Source: Saturnia japonica (taxonomy: Eukaryota > Arthropoda > Insecta > Lepidoptera > Saturniidae). Taken from it: DNA of 64,000 bases. Location: positions 248,001-312,000 of the forward strand of contig CM065320.1 of NCBI GenBank assembly GCA_033032175.1. Direction: 5' to 3'. Positions 12,047 through 23,600 of this stretch are shown in pieces; the first letter of the stretch is position 1; each line of letters starts with the position of its first letter. The notes beneath the pieces are model-generated. The model had not been told where the DNA came from, searched no databases, and saw only the letters and a program-made list of their open reading frames with translations. Position numbers and translations under genes: made by a program.

Positions 12047-12724
12047 TTGGGGGTCAAGTCCGGTGAAGCTGTAAAAGCCGTCAGAGGCTCCAGGTTAGTA
12101 TAGTCAGTTCTAAAACCTTTTTAATGGTTACTCCATACTGGTGACCCCGAGCATGAACATCAGCGCAGCCTTCGTAAAGCTAAGTCATCATCACTTCCTC
12201 AAACTTTCGAGCAGCGAGTCATACAGTCAGGCAGAGCCAGCATCCACAGCTACTACGGGTATCCTGACCATCAGCATGCAGCGGACGCGCTTTCCTGGTC
12301 ATCACCCACAGCCTTCTCAGCAACCTTGGTACAGCACAATGCACTTCGGCCGGTCAGCAAGCTGATACGTACTTCTCTCCTGGTCGACGCGGCAGCCAGC
12401 TACTATGCAGCATCACCTCGACTCACTGGGGCATCACTTCAGACAGTTCCGACTTACCGTGAACTATGGTTTCGACTCACTGGAACATTCCACTGGCCCG
12501 GCAAGCATCACAAGATGTATGGACGACTCAACCTGCTATCGACTTCCGGTCTCTACGGGGAGTGATGTAGCGACATTCGATATAGCGACATTTATCTAGC
12601 CACATACGACGCATCCTACATCGCGATACTAAAATTAGCCCAACAATTGGAATATATACAAGAACCCGACAACAACCGTTGGGCAGGCCAAGTCCGGTGA
12701 AGCTGTAAAAGCCGTCAGAGGCTC
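12047..12724 (+). mobile_element. Mini LTR retroelement (TRIM-like), truncated both ends
   Basis: A ~50-bp direct repeat built around 'gtccggtgaagctgtaaa' and 'gccgtcagaggctcc' occurs at 12048-12097 and 12677-12724. Just inside the left copy is TGGTGACCCCGAGC (12139-12152), a good tRNA primer-binding site. Just before the right terminal region is a purine run, 'acggggag' (12555-12562), directly followed by TG (12563), as at the start of a 3' LTR. About 410 bp of G+C-rich interior lies between, with only short frames (for example 12326-12565). The order LTR end, PBS, interior, PPT, LTR start fits an internally deleted LTR retrotransposon in plus orientation, with the outer LTR parts lost. Confidence 0.55.
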
Positions 12725-12934
12725 CGAAACATATTTGAGAAATAACATAAAGAGTTTTTTTTTCATACTTTACTAACTTTCTGTCCGCTGCTACACTCAC
12801 ATATATGATATGACTATAAGCTTAAATGTAGATTTCTATTAGTGAAATAATTTTGGGAATCCGATGAAACATATCAAAATATCATATCCACAAACGTTGT
12901 CTCTTTAAATACTATCTGAGCCCTACGGTTACTT

Positions 12935-13530
12935 TTACCCATGTTAATTTTATCCGACAACCACCGCGCCGCCAACGCACCCGTGTAGTCTATTATAACT
13001 TGTTCTTCTCGCGAGTACAAACTTATTTTAATTTTTCGTTATCTCTTGAAGTATGTGTCCAAATAACAAGCTATAAAGAGTAAAATTTTACTTAAGAAAA
13101 TTGTCTTTATGATGAAGTAACTTTTGTTCGTAAGGATTAATATGCGACGCCTAATAATAACGATCATAAATCACTCTTTTAATTTTCAACAAATGTTTGT
13201 CACGAAATACGTTATTGTGGCTTATGTGTAAGAGATAGGCTTATGCCATCGCGAACTTTTTTTTAGATATACTAAGGAATAATATTTTTGTAAAGCATTG
13301 CATTTACGTATCCTTAGCCATTACGCCAGCACACTCGGATACAGCAGTTAGAGACTTACTTAACAAAAATTAATCTTTAAGGCTAGCTGAGAGTTATAGC
13401 CTAATGTTAGATAGCCTATACTATTCCTCATGAGTATGGCTATCATATTCAAAAACATTTTCGATTCCCACAGGTAGTTCCAGAGATTAGCTTGTTTTTA
13501 TACAAACAAAAAAACTTTTCTGCTTCTATA
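12935..13530 (+). repeat. Repeat family B, copy 2 (uninterrupted)
   Basis: A copy of about 600 bp running from 'tgttaattttatccgac' to 'agagattagcttgttt' and 'acaaacaaaaaaac'. Internal landmarks: 'atatactaaggaataat', 'gcatttacgtatccttag', 'gctagctgagagttatag' and 'agatagcctatactatt'. It serves as the empty-site reference for the doubly interrupted copy at 33.6-37.05 kb. It is non-coding. Confidence 0.7.
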
Positions 13531-13764
13531 CATAACACCTATAAATGCTTGGCGGTAGATTTTCAATTTAAGCATACTAGCTAGCCAGCTGGCTAAATAT
13601 TTATATTGATCATATGACGGCATAAAACATTCTGTAGCTTTAGCGCTTAGATGAACTTTTGAATGAAAATATGTAGTTGAAAATGTAATCGTACTAATAT
13701 AAATAAGAAAAATAAGAAGGTAATCACTATTTTATAAAAATAATAATTAGCCTACGAATGCTTG

Positions 13765-14105
13765 TAATACTATAGGTATCACTAGCACGTTGCCGACCTT
13801 GAACCCCACTGCCCCAAGGAGTTCTGGAAACCTACTCATCGCAGGAACATAACACAGGGTTATTTAGCTACGATCTTCTGTATTCCACCAGTCGGACTGC
13901 CCCAATTAGGGAGAAATCTCCAAACACATTTCTTGTGCCCTATCTCTCTTATAAAGGCTTTTTATCTAAATCTCAACACTATCTGTATTTCTAGACTCTT
14001 ATATTATGAGAGACATTGATTAAATAATGTGGTTTCTTTCGAAGATACTTATTGTTTAACGACTTAGTCGTTAACTTCCTCGAAGACTAAAACTGTTTTC
14101 AGTTA
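13765..14105 (+). repeat. Repeat family C, copy 2 (long form)
   Basis: The plus-strand partner of 10275-10645. It runs from 'aggtatcactagcacgttg' to the 19-nt palindrome at 14056-14074 ('ttaacgacttagtcgttaa', one central mismatch) and 'cctcgaagactaaaac'. The two copies are inverted about 3.1 kb apart. It has no coding capacity. Confidence 0.65.
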
Positions 14106-16574
14106 CACAGTGTCTCTACATTTACGACGCTAGATAATTGAAACTGTTGCGTCATTCTCACAGGATGCCTTGTGAGTACAAATACTCAAGATCGTTCAAA
14201 TACCTTAGAATAGTGATCGAGTGAGACATTGTGCCACCTCATAGTGTCGGTTGAGAACTATTTCAATATAACGTTTTAATGTCGGCAGGACAATATCGTC
14301 GTCACCTGGAGAACGCTTTCAAAACTATATCCACAATGTAACATGAAATTTGTTTTGAAAGTCATACATATTATCTACATGTTTATTAATAAATCTGAAG
14401 TTCTGTCAGTAGTTACATGTAATTTATTAGAAAGCTTTAACTTAACGGATCTCCAATTTGACTTTATTATTGTTTGTTTGTCTGGATTTAAAATTGACTG
14501 AAATACGCTTTCGAAAGGTTGGCAAAATTAAAGTATAGGTAAAACCCCTGGTATTGCAGTTGTCTGTAGCCGATGGTAACCATCTACCATCAGGTGGATC
14601 ATCAGTCTGATTGCTATACTTTTGGATAAAAAAATATAAGAAAAAAGAAATGAAAAACAGCTTCACTGATTCTAATCAAGTTTAGTAATAAAATTAAAAA
14701 TGTAACCTCCCAAAAATATAATTAAGAGTAAAAGTTAAAGGTTTAGAATGTTTAACTATCTTCAGGTATAACTCTAACTTATAAAACGATCGAAATTGTA
14801 ACCTTTGCCTAAAAGACAAAGTCGCTAACTTCGTAACAACCCCACTACCGAGGCGATGAAATACGTAATTGTAATAAGTCACAGAATCAATATCTGAGAA
14901 CATTGAAACGGTTCCACCCGATATAAAATACATTAACATAAATCTTTAATAATATAAATGCGAAAAGTCTTTATGTATCTCCGATATCCTGTCTGGACGG
15001 CATAAAGCTTTCGTCGAGCAGACGTGAATAGCTATGTTTATGCGGAAATACGACATTTATCACTATTCTAGAATGTATTATTGTAAATAGCATTACAATT
15101 TTGTAAAATTATTTTCTTACTCGCCCACAGTAATATGTTACTGGACGCATTGATAACTTTTACCAAATCATAACACACAGTAAACAGAGTGTGTGTCTGT
15201 TTTACGCACACTCTCTCTCTCACATACACAAACACATCCACATACAGTTGCAGTTACAAAAGATCATAACTAACGTACCAGAATTGAAAACGGCGGACGT
15301 AAGTTAGTCATTGCTAAAAATTTCACTTTTTCTATGTAAATATTTGATGAATACAGTCTTAGGTTTTTTTAAAAAAAAGCATACTTAAGTATATAATTAC
15401 GCTTCACATAAAAACTAAAAAAAATATTATATTGAATATTTCTGATATTAACACAAAATAGTAAATAGTTTATCAGTGTATGGTCACACACAACAATTTG
15501 CAGTACATGACAGGGGAAGAAAGATGATACTAAACAAAACAATTGGGTTGCTGCTTGTATCTGTACTATTTGTTATTTAAACATTAAAGTTGACATACAA
15601 CTAAAATAATAAGATAATAAAAATAATTGAAAATAGTCCCATAGAAATATATTACGATTAAGAATATTTTTACTTCATAGATGGTATTCTTTTGCAAACT
15701 GCCATAGATAATACAGGTTTATACTTTATCACGACGAAAGTTGTGAGTTTTGAAAAGTTTTATGTGTCAGCCCTAGGTATCACACAGAAGTAATGTCTCT
15801 CCTGGGGAGATGAACATCGCGGACAACTTTATCGGGCATACGCATTTCAAAGCAGACGCTTAAGACAACTTACGCTGTGTTAATGCTTTACCCACTATCA
15901 TGTTTATGCCAAAAATTACTTGATATAGGTTTTATAAAATTACGCCATCTTGTCAAAAACTTGTCGATGAAAAGATATTTAAACCACAGAAGCTTGAAAC
16001 TTCGGTTCATATGAAAGGTTATCTTTATAGAAAACCCAGCCTTAATGTGGGGTTCGAATTCCATATCATTCAGAATTATTACCAAAATTTAAAGATTGTT
16101 TGTTAAACATATTATGAACGAAAGATCACGTGTGACAGGAATCTAGTATACGCTTACAGTGCGAGACTTCTCGTATGCCCTGATATACTACGACAAACTT
16201 AAGTAGAAAAAACCCCTATTCTTCATTGCGGCTTATGCTTTTGTTTTTTTTTTATCTCTGAGTTTTCAGAGCTTCTTATTACCTAAATTATATATAACGA
16301 CCTTAAAAAATGTTATATAGGTATGTCTGATTCTAGTCTTGAATCCATTGAGATTAATTTTTGATTTTATAAGCTTAGACGAAAGTACATTTAAGAACTG
16401 GGATCATTGAAGCTACGCCCCTAAATAATGTTAACGCACCCTCCGCCTGAGGCGATGGGGACTAACTAATACGGACCCTTCTAACTTCAAAATGGATCCT
16501 CAGGCCTTTTGAATATCGACGGTGCCTTTTCCTGTGTTTATTATCTTGTGAATAATGTTAGTTCTTATTAGTAA
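14106..16574. other. No gene recognised
   Basis: A+T-rich. 14565-14615 carries 'gatggtaaccatctaccatc' and 'aggtggatcatcag', a Lepidoptera-type repeat tail. 15205-15245 is a short CT/CA-rich microsatellite. Frames are short and unconvincing. Confidence 0.4.
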
Positions 16575-16820
16575 TTTTTAACAGACTTCAACAAAAGACG
16601 TTATTTAATTCGAATTTATATTTTTTATGAATGTTTTGCCATAATTCATTTTTATGAAATAGGTTTGGATGTTTTTTTTGTTGGATAGAGGATACTCTAA
16701 GGGTAGACCACTTCTTAATTTCATTGGCATTGAACTTTGAACTTCGAAGATACACAAGGGAACTCTTCAAAATCATTGAAGTTGGTTTTCTTTTTTGTTA
16801 AAAGTTGTCCTGTTATTTCT
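16575..16820 (+). repeat. Interspersed repeat family A, copy 2
   Basis: It matches copy 1 from 'cagacttcaacaaaagacg' through 'gataggggatac'-like sequence at 16683 to 'ttttgttaaaagttgtcc'. Non-coding. Confidence 0.7.
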
Positions 16821-16924
16821 CTTTTAATGTTCTTTTCGCAGCGTGAAAATAGTGTATTTTTTTATTTTTACAACACAGGTATAAGTAAGTAACAAATAAG
16901 TTAATAGTTAAAGTTAAGTTAACG

Positions 16925-17130
16925 TCCCGCTTGATGGTAACCAGTTACCGTAACCTATGGACGTTTGTAACACAAGAGGTATCACTAGCGCGTTGCCAAC
17001 ATTGAACACCCCAAGGAGACCTGGAAACCATACTCACCGTAGGAACAAAACACTAGGTTATTTGGCTGCGATCTTCTGTAAGGTGGAGGTATTCCACCAG
17101 TCAGACTGTCCCGAGTAGAGAGAAATCTCC
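16925..17130 (+). repeat. Repeat family C, copy 3 (short)
   Basis: It starts at 'cccgcttgatggtaacc', passes 'ggtatcactagcgcgttg' and 'ctgcgatcttctgtaagg', and ends at 'agagagaaatctccaaac'. It corresponds to the central part of the long copies. Confidence 0.65.
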
Positions 17131-18329
17131 AAACCTCTCTTAAAAAGTTGACTTGACGTTGATTTTTTTAGAAAATGGCGATGCACTGGCCATGTCCTGT
17201 GCAAAGACCTGATAACCACATGTGCAAACAAGGTTTGTTATGGCAGTTTACACTGGCAAAAGAAATCGGGTCACCTCTGAACTATTTAAAGACGCTTTTT
17301 TGAAAAAAGGCTGCTTCAAATGGTCTCTGCTCGAAATAACTGAATAGGATCGATCTAAGTTGACATCTCTTCTGCGAGCCCTATGTCCCTGATGAGGGAT
17401 TTAAGGTTACTTCATTATCACTTGTTAAAATTGTCGAGGAGGGATTTGTTGTGAATTAAATGTATATTGAACTTGAGAAATTTACAAAATATACACAAAA
17501 GACAGAATATGTGCAAATTAAATGCTATAAACATTTAACCACCTTACAATTAAACAAATAATCAAACGTCATTTGAACCGATAACTACTACAAATTACTG
17601 TGTATTAGTTACGACCAAATAATTATAACATATGGATGAATCTTATCGCATTACAACTACGTGATTATCATAAGAAATATGGGGTATATTTCTGATAACA
17701 ATAACAAAGTCCCGAAGCTCAATCCATCATAAATTAAACTTTTAAGAAATAAGCTGTTACAGAAATGAAACAGCAATAAAAAATCCACAAAACATTTGAA
17801 TGAGATCCGTTTTTGAAATAATTCAGCTGGATTTGTTTCGACGAAATCACTTAATAATTCTGTGGGTGCGAGGCCGGGACGCCCTGCAAAGTAGGTAAGT
17901 CGAGCTCGGGTTGGGATGTCCCTTCACGGCTTAATTTAGAAAAACCGTGAGATCGCCGGATCTTTATGTACTGTTTGCGAATCCGACCGTCCATGTTTCA
18001 ACCCTACAAGGCTTCAGTGCCTATAATATAAAAAGTTGTTTCGGGTTTTGAGCTGACTATTTTTCATGCTTACACTGGGACGGGTAGGTATTAGGAACGG
18101 CTCACACTTGTTACGGTGTTTTTACACCTCCACCCGTATATGAGGAAAAACTTTTGTATTTTCTTTTAAACGATCATAGAAAAAAAAATTGGTTTGTGCT
18201 ACTAAATTACAATACACCAAATATTTTTATTATAATGCACGTTATTTTAGCAATTTCATTTATAATCCTAGTCAACAACAAAAATAATATCTTTCCACCA
18301 ACACTATGATCTTAATGGATGGACAAACA
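17131..18329. other. Unassigned; possible LINE tail
   Basis: 17330-17410 has 'ccctatgtccctgatg', reminiscent of LINE 3' UTRs. 17870-18130 is G+C-richer and unassigned, with a good splice-donor-like 'taggtaagt' at 17891-17899 but no attached open exon. Confidence 0.35.
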
Positions 18330-18556
18330 AGCGTGGGCCGTACGCTATGGTAAGCGGTTACTGTAGCCTAAGAACGCTTTTGACACTAGAGGTATAAATA
18401 TATAGAGTATTGCCGACCGTTGATCCCACATCCCCAAAGAGAACTGGAAAACTTACTGACCGCAGGAACGAAACAATTTTATTGGGTTGTGATTTTTTGT
18501 ATGGTAGAGGTACCATTTAGGCATCCCCAAGTAGAGAGAAATCTCCAAATATGCTC
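18330..18556 (+). repeat. Repeat family C, copy 4 (degraded)
   Basis: It is recognised by 'gtacgctatggtaagcgg', 'agagtattgccgacc' and 'agtagagagaaatctcc', in the same order as copy 3 but with many changes. Confidence 0.55.
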
Positions 18557-20098
18557 ATGAGTAAGACAAGTAATTATAAAGGTAAATATATATATCTACT
18601 TCTAACATGTATATAAAATTTAAGAAGAAATCTTCATTTACAACAAATTAGATTTTTGTCTCTCAAGGAGTGATACCTTTCTAAAGGCGAAGTCAGTGAA
18701 TTCTCTTTGTAAGCACATTTTCAATTGAAAGCGGTCGTACGCCGTTGAAATTCAGTTTCACGGGAGATTTGGCTACCTTTTACAATTTACCCGTAGTTGT
18801 GGAAGGGATAACATGTGTTTATTGAGCAACACGTATTCTATATTAGAGTTATTTTCTTTTTTATTGGCCTGTAAATGATTGTCACTGTTCTTTTGGAAGA
18901 GACCTTTTTAGGATTTTTTGTTCTTCAACTCCCATCCCTTTAAAGACAAGAACTTTTTATAAATACACAATTGTTTGTTAATCTTTTTACGAATTAACAG
19001 TATCAAATTAATCTTAGAAGTTTTCACTGATATAAAAATCATAATGGGCTTGATTGGAATTCGATCAAATATTTTTCTAACACCTCATTCGTTGAAAATG
19101 AAATGAACACTTTTATTTACATTCAAAATAATGTGCTAGAATTTGGCATGTTTCAGTACGAATTATATAAAAACGGGCGTGTGTATAATAAGATAGAAAT
19201 AATCCGTATAGAACTTGGGTCAGGGTTGTTCCGGAATTCCTCGACAAATGATCGCCCGCGTTGCAAAACTTTCAAATTGCGGTCCACCCCGAACATTTGC
19301 TTCAGTCCACTAAAATATTATACGCTATAATTCAACCAAATTACATAACCTTTTTGTAATTAAAATTCAATATAGATTCATCGCAGAAACCTCGAAGTTG
19401 TCTGTTACCGAGTTAAGAGTTTCGAGAGCCGAGTGTATTTCCAAGCAGATTGTTCGAATTAAAGCAGGAGAAAAAATCCATTTGCAGTGGGTACGTCTTA
19501 AATTCGCTGACTCGATCCCGCAGCCCGACGCGGCACCCCTCCGTCAGCCTGATTACAAAGTTTCAACAGAATGATGCCGAGAAAGATTTTTTAATGAATA
19601 TTAATTCCTTTCAAGTAAAACAAAGTTTGCTTTCGGCGTGAATCGGTAATTGCTTCGTTTTTCGTTTACGTTGAAATTCTTAATCCTGCTCAAGATTGTT
19701 GAAATGCTAATATAGCTGAATCTATTCGAAGGACCTACGCGGCATTTTATTTGATGTAATACATCCAGTAATATTATGTGGCTTAGCCTAGAAAAGAATG
19801 GAGACCATTCGATGATATTTGAAAAAAAAATGTAATTACTGAAAAAGACACAGGTTTGAATATGGGTGTACACGGTTCACTTTTCAACCATGATAGAACC
19901 CATTTTACAGTATCGATTACCTATCGTTAACGCTAACACAAAAGTAACAAAAATGTTGATGTTTACGATTTTAGTAATTTTCGACTTTATTATTCCTACA
20001 TATATAACTTATTTTATAGTATTTAAAAAAACTTAGTAATGAGATTAGAAGTAGCGCATACCTACCGGTTAGTCAAAATTTCAAAGTCCTGTAACTCG
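18557..20098. other. No gene recognised
   Basis: A+T-rich with a G+C-richer patch at 19485-19560. Short frames on both strands (19103-19330, 19601-19873) have no recognisable domain and base composition like their surroundings. Confidence 0.4.
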
Positions 20099-20138
20099 TT
20101 AACCAGATTATTTTTTTTTCAGGGACTTCTATTCTACT

Positions 20139-20458
20139 TGTTACAGCTTAAGGTAGGATAATGGTGTTTGGTTATGTATTTTGGACTTACGGAATTCAAT
20201 GCACCGTCACTATATGAGCACTCACTTTCTTCACTTAATACTGTTCTTTTTTTCTATCTTTTTTTATTGAATTGACCGGAGCACTCGCGAGGCCATTTAT
20301 TGTTCGGTAGATTTTTTTTTAACCGCCTTCCCATCGATGATTGAGTGTTTTTCTCTCGCTAGAGGGCGCGAGTGAGTCGTGTATTGCGCGGTCGCGCGTG
20401 GCGCTGTCCGCAGCTCATTGACGGGAGATTTGAATGTGGAAGGGATTAAGCTTGTTCA
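20139..20458 (-). repeat. BEL 3' LTR
   Basis: 320 bp. It differs from the 5' LTR only by one T fewer in the homopolymer at about 20259 (7 against 8). I compared the two base by base and saw no other change. Confidence 0.95.
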
Positions 20459-20470
20459 TATCTCCCCACA
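20459..20470 (-). promoter_or_regulatory. BEL polypurine tract
   Basis: On the minus strand the sequence directly before the 3' LTR reads 'gtggggagata', a purine run at the expected plus-strand DNA primer position. It abuts the LTR's TG with no gap. Confidence 0.7.
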
Positions 20471-20682
20471 TGAAATCCATCAGGATTTCACAAGATAAAT
20501 GAGGGTTCCTGACCCTGCTTACATCTGAATTGACTATGCGAATTCAAAGACCATTGATATATGATAATGAACTGTGTAGGTTAATAAATAGATATTAAAA
20601 TAAAGGTAATTATAGTTAGATTAAGACTATATGATAATATAAAATATTCTATATATTATAAGTTAGATTACAATTATGGAGA

Positions 20683-23600
20683 TTAGTTATTTTCCTCTGT
20701 TGGAAGAGGACAGATTTTTACCACTGGCCTTACAAGCAGGCCCTTGGAGGTACGAACCGTTACAACGCGAACTATACCATCGTTACCAGGATGCAACTTA
20801 ACCACTCGGCCTAAGCGCCATTCATTAGCAGGCAAGTTGGGTTCGACGATAGTTACAAGGTCGTTCAGGTTTGGCTGTCGGTTGCCGAGTTTAAACCATT
20901 TTATTCGCTGCTGTAATGTGTGTAGGTAATCTCTTTGCCAAGTTCGCCAAAAACTTTGAGTTAATCTCTGGACAAGTTTCCAGCGAGCTCTCAGACCTAT
21001 ATTTTCTTCTCGTACCGGTTCAGGTAGAGATACCAACGGACGGCCTATTAAAAAATGCCCAGCGGAGAGAGCATCAACCTCACCGGGATCGGTCGAAAGT
21101 TCCACTAAGGGTCTAGAGTTCAACATAGCTTCTATCTTCGTTAGAACAGTATATAATTCCTCATAGGTAAGGACTTGAGATCCTACTGTTCGCTTGAGAT
21201 GGTATTTCGTGGATTTAATACCGCTTTCGAAAATGCCTCCAAAGTGAGGCCCTGATGCAGGGTTCAACTTCCAAGTTATGCCACGTGATGCGAGTTGACT
21301 TGAAATAGTATCGCCTTCTTTATTGAGCATTTCTGAAACTTCCGAAAGATAACGTTTGGCCCCAACGAAGTTTGTACCTCCGTCAGTGATGATAACTTGA
21401 CAAAGCCCTCTTCTGGATACGAAACGGTCTAAGGCTGCTATAAATGCTTCAGTTGTTAATTCAGTGACGAGTTCAAGATGTACCGCTTTAATCGAGTGAC
21501 AAACCATAAGACATAGATACGCTTTATAAATTCGTGCACTACGACGCATGCTTTCTTTAACCATAAAAGGACCTCCGAAATCTATTCCAACCGTCTGGAA
21601 AGGTTGGCCTGGTTTCACACGTGATAGTGGAAGATCCCCCATTATAGGTTGTATGGGAATAGGTTTTACTTTAAAACATGTCACGCATTTAGCTAATCGG
21701 GATCTGATAAGATTACGAATCCCGAGTATCCAAAATTGTCGCTGAATCAAAGACTGTAAGAGACGAGGTCCACAATGAAGATAAGTTATATGAAAATGAT
21801 CGATTAAAAGGTTGCATAGCCGAGACGTTTTTGGTAAGAGGTATGGATGTTTAACACTTTGAAGAAAATTTGTTTGTTTAAGACGTCCCCCCACACGTAG
21901 AACTCCACAAGAGTCCACAAACGGTGAGAGTTTTGATATATGTCTAGGTACTATTTTGTTAGATTGGATAAGAGATATAACATCTTTGAAATGTGTATGC
22001 TGCACATGTTTTACTAAAAGTTTCATTGAGTAATCAAGTTCCCTGGAAGTCAAAAAAGGAGATAAATTTCGATGAGATCGGTGCAATTTCGTATTATTTA
22101 TAAACCGATAAATCCAAGCTACTACTCTTTGTATATGTGTTAGATTAGAAGATCGTTCTAGTTGCGTGTTTAGCAAACTGGTTTGCACATTTTCAACATT
22201 GACGTGACACAAGTGGGACCCTGATTTTAATTCTGAAATGCAATCCTGCTCTTCCACTACTAAGACAGGCCAATCAGTTTGCTTACTAGTCAGCCATAGT
22301 GGACCTGACCACCACCTTTCACAATTAGCTAGATGAGCGCATGACATTCCACGACTACAAAGGTCAGCTGGGTTGTCCTGAGTGGACACATGTCGCCATA
22401 CGAATGGGAAAGTTGTATCCGTAATCTGCACTACACGGTGAGCTACAAACGTTTTTAATTTATGCGGTTCGGTATTTAGCCATGACAGGACTGTTGAACT
22501 ATCCGTAAATAAAATAGTTTGACTTATATTTATGGTTTTTGTAAGTAACGTGTGAATACGATTGATTACCTTTGAGAGGAGAACCGCTCCACATAGTTCT
22601 AAACGATTCACTGTCAAGACTTTTAACGGAGCTACCTTAGACTTCGCTATCAAAAGATGTATATGAACTTTATGAGAAGTAATAGAACGGAGATACACAG
22701 AACATCCGTATGCTTTTATTGAGCCATCGCAAAATCCTATCAGTTGGAATTCTATGGCCTTAGAAGGTACAACATGACGGGGTATTTGAATATGTTCTAA
22801 ATTATTTAGATCGGAGATGAAATCTCGCCAGTTGTCAGAGATGTCCCTTGGCACGGATTCGTCCCAAGAAAGTTTAAGTCGCCATAAATCTTGAAGGAGT
22901 AGTTTCGCTTTGAGTATGACTGGTGTTAACCATCCTAAAGGGTCAAATATACGAGCAACGTTTGATAAGATAGAACGTTTCGAATATTCTGTATCGACGA
23001 TAGGCCGGTATGAGTAAGTAAAGTTATCACCCGTCGGATCATATTGAACACCCAAGATTTTAAGGGAGGATGTGTTGGTTACTTCAGAGAATAGTTTTGG
23101 AAATTGACAATGGTCAGCCGGTAGGGTTTTTAGAAAACGTTCAGAATTACTGCTCCATTTCCGAAGTTCTAATTGAGCATAACCTAAAAGTTTTACAAGT
23201 TGATCTTTTAATTCGATTGCTTCTTGTACAGAGGGCGCCCCAGTCGTGATATCGTCCATAAAGGTTTCATAGAGGAGTGCCTGGGCAGCGCGTGGATATT
23301 CAGTGCCATGATCAGCAGCAACTTGATGGAGAGTACGTATGGCGAGATAAGGTGAACTGCTAACTCCATATGTGACAGTCGAGAGTTCGTATTCTTGAAC
23401 TGGATCACTGGGAGATTCGCGCCATAATATATGTTGATAGCAACGATCCTCTGGTCTGATTAGGATCTGCCGATACATTTTTGATATGTCACACGTAAAT
23501 ACCACTGCGTGTAGTCGAAAGCTAGTTATGATATCGATGATGTCAACTTGAAGTTTAGGCCCGGTAAACACTATGTCATTTAAAGACTGACCGTTAGTGG

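Noticed and set aside
12141..12599. Host protein-coding gene in G+C-rich frames
   Set aside because: Three overlapping frames are open for 60-80 codons, but the region sits between a primer-binding site and a purine tract, so it is better read as the interior of an LTR element.
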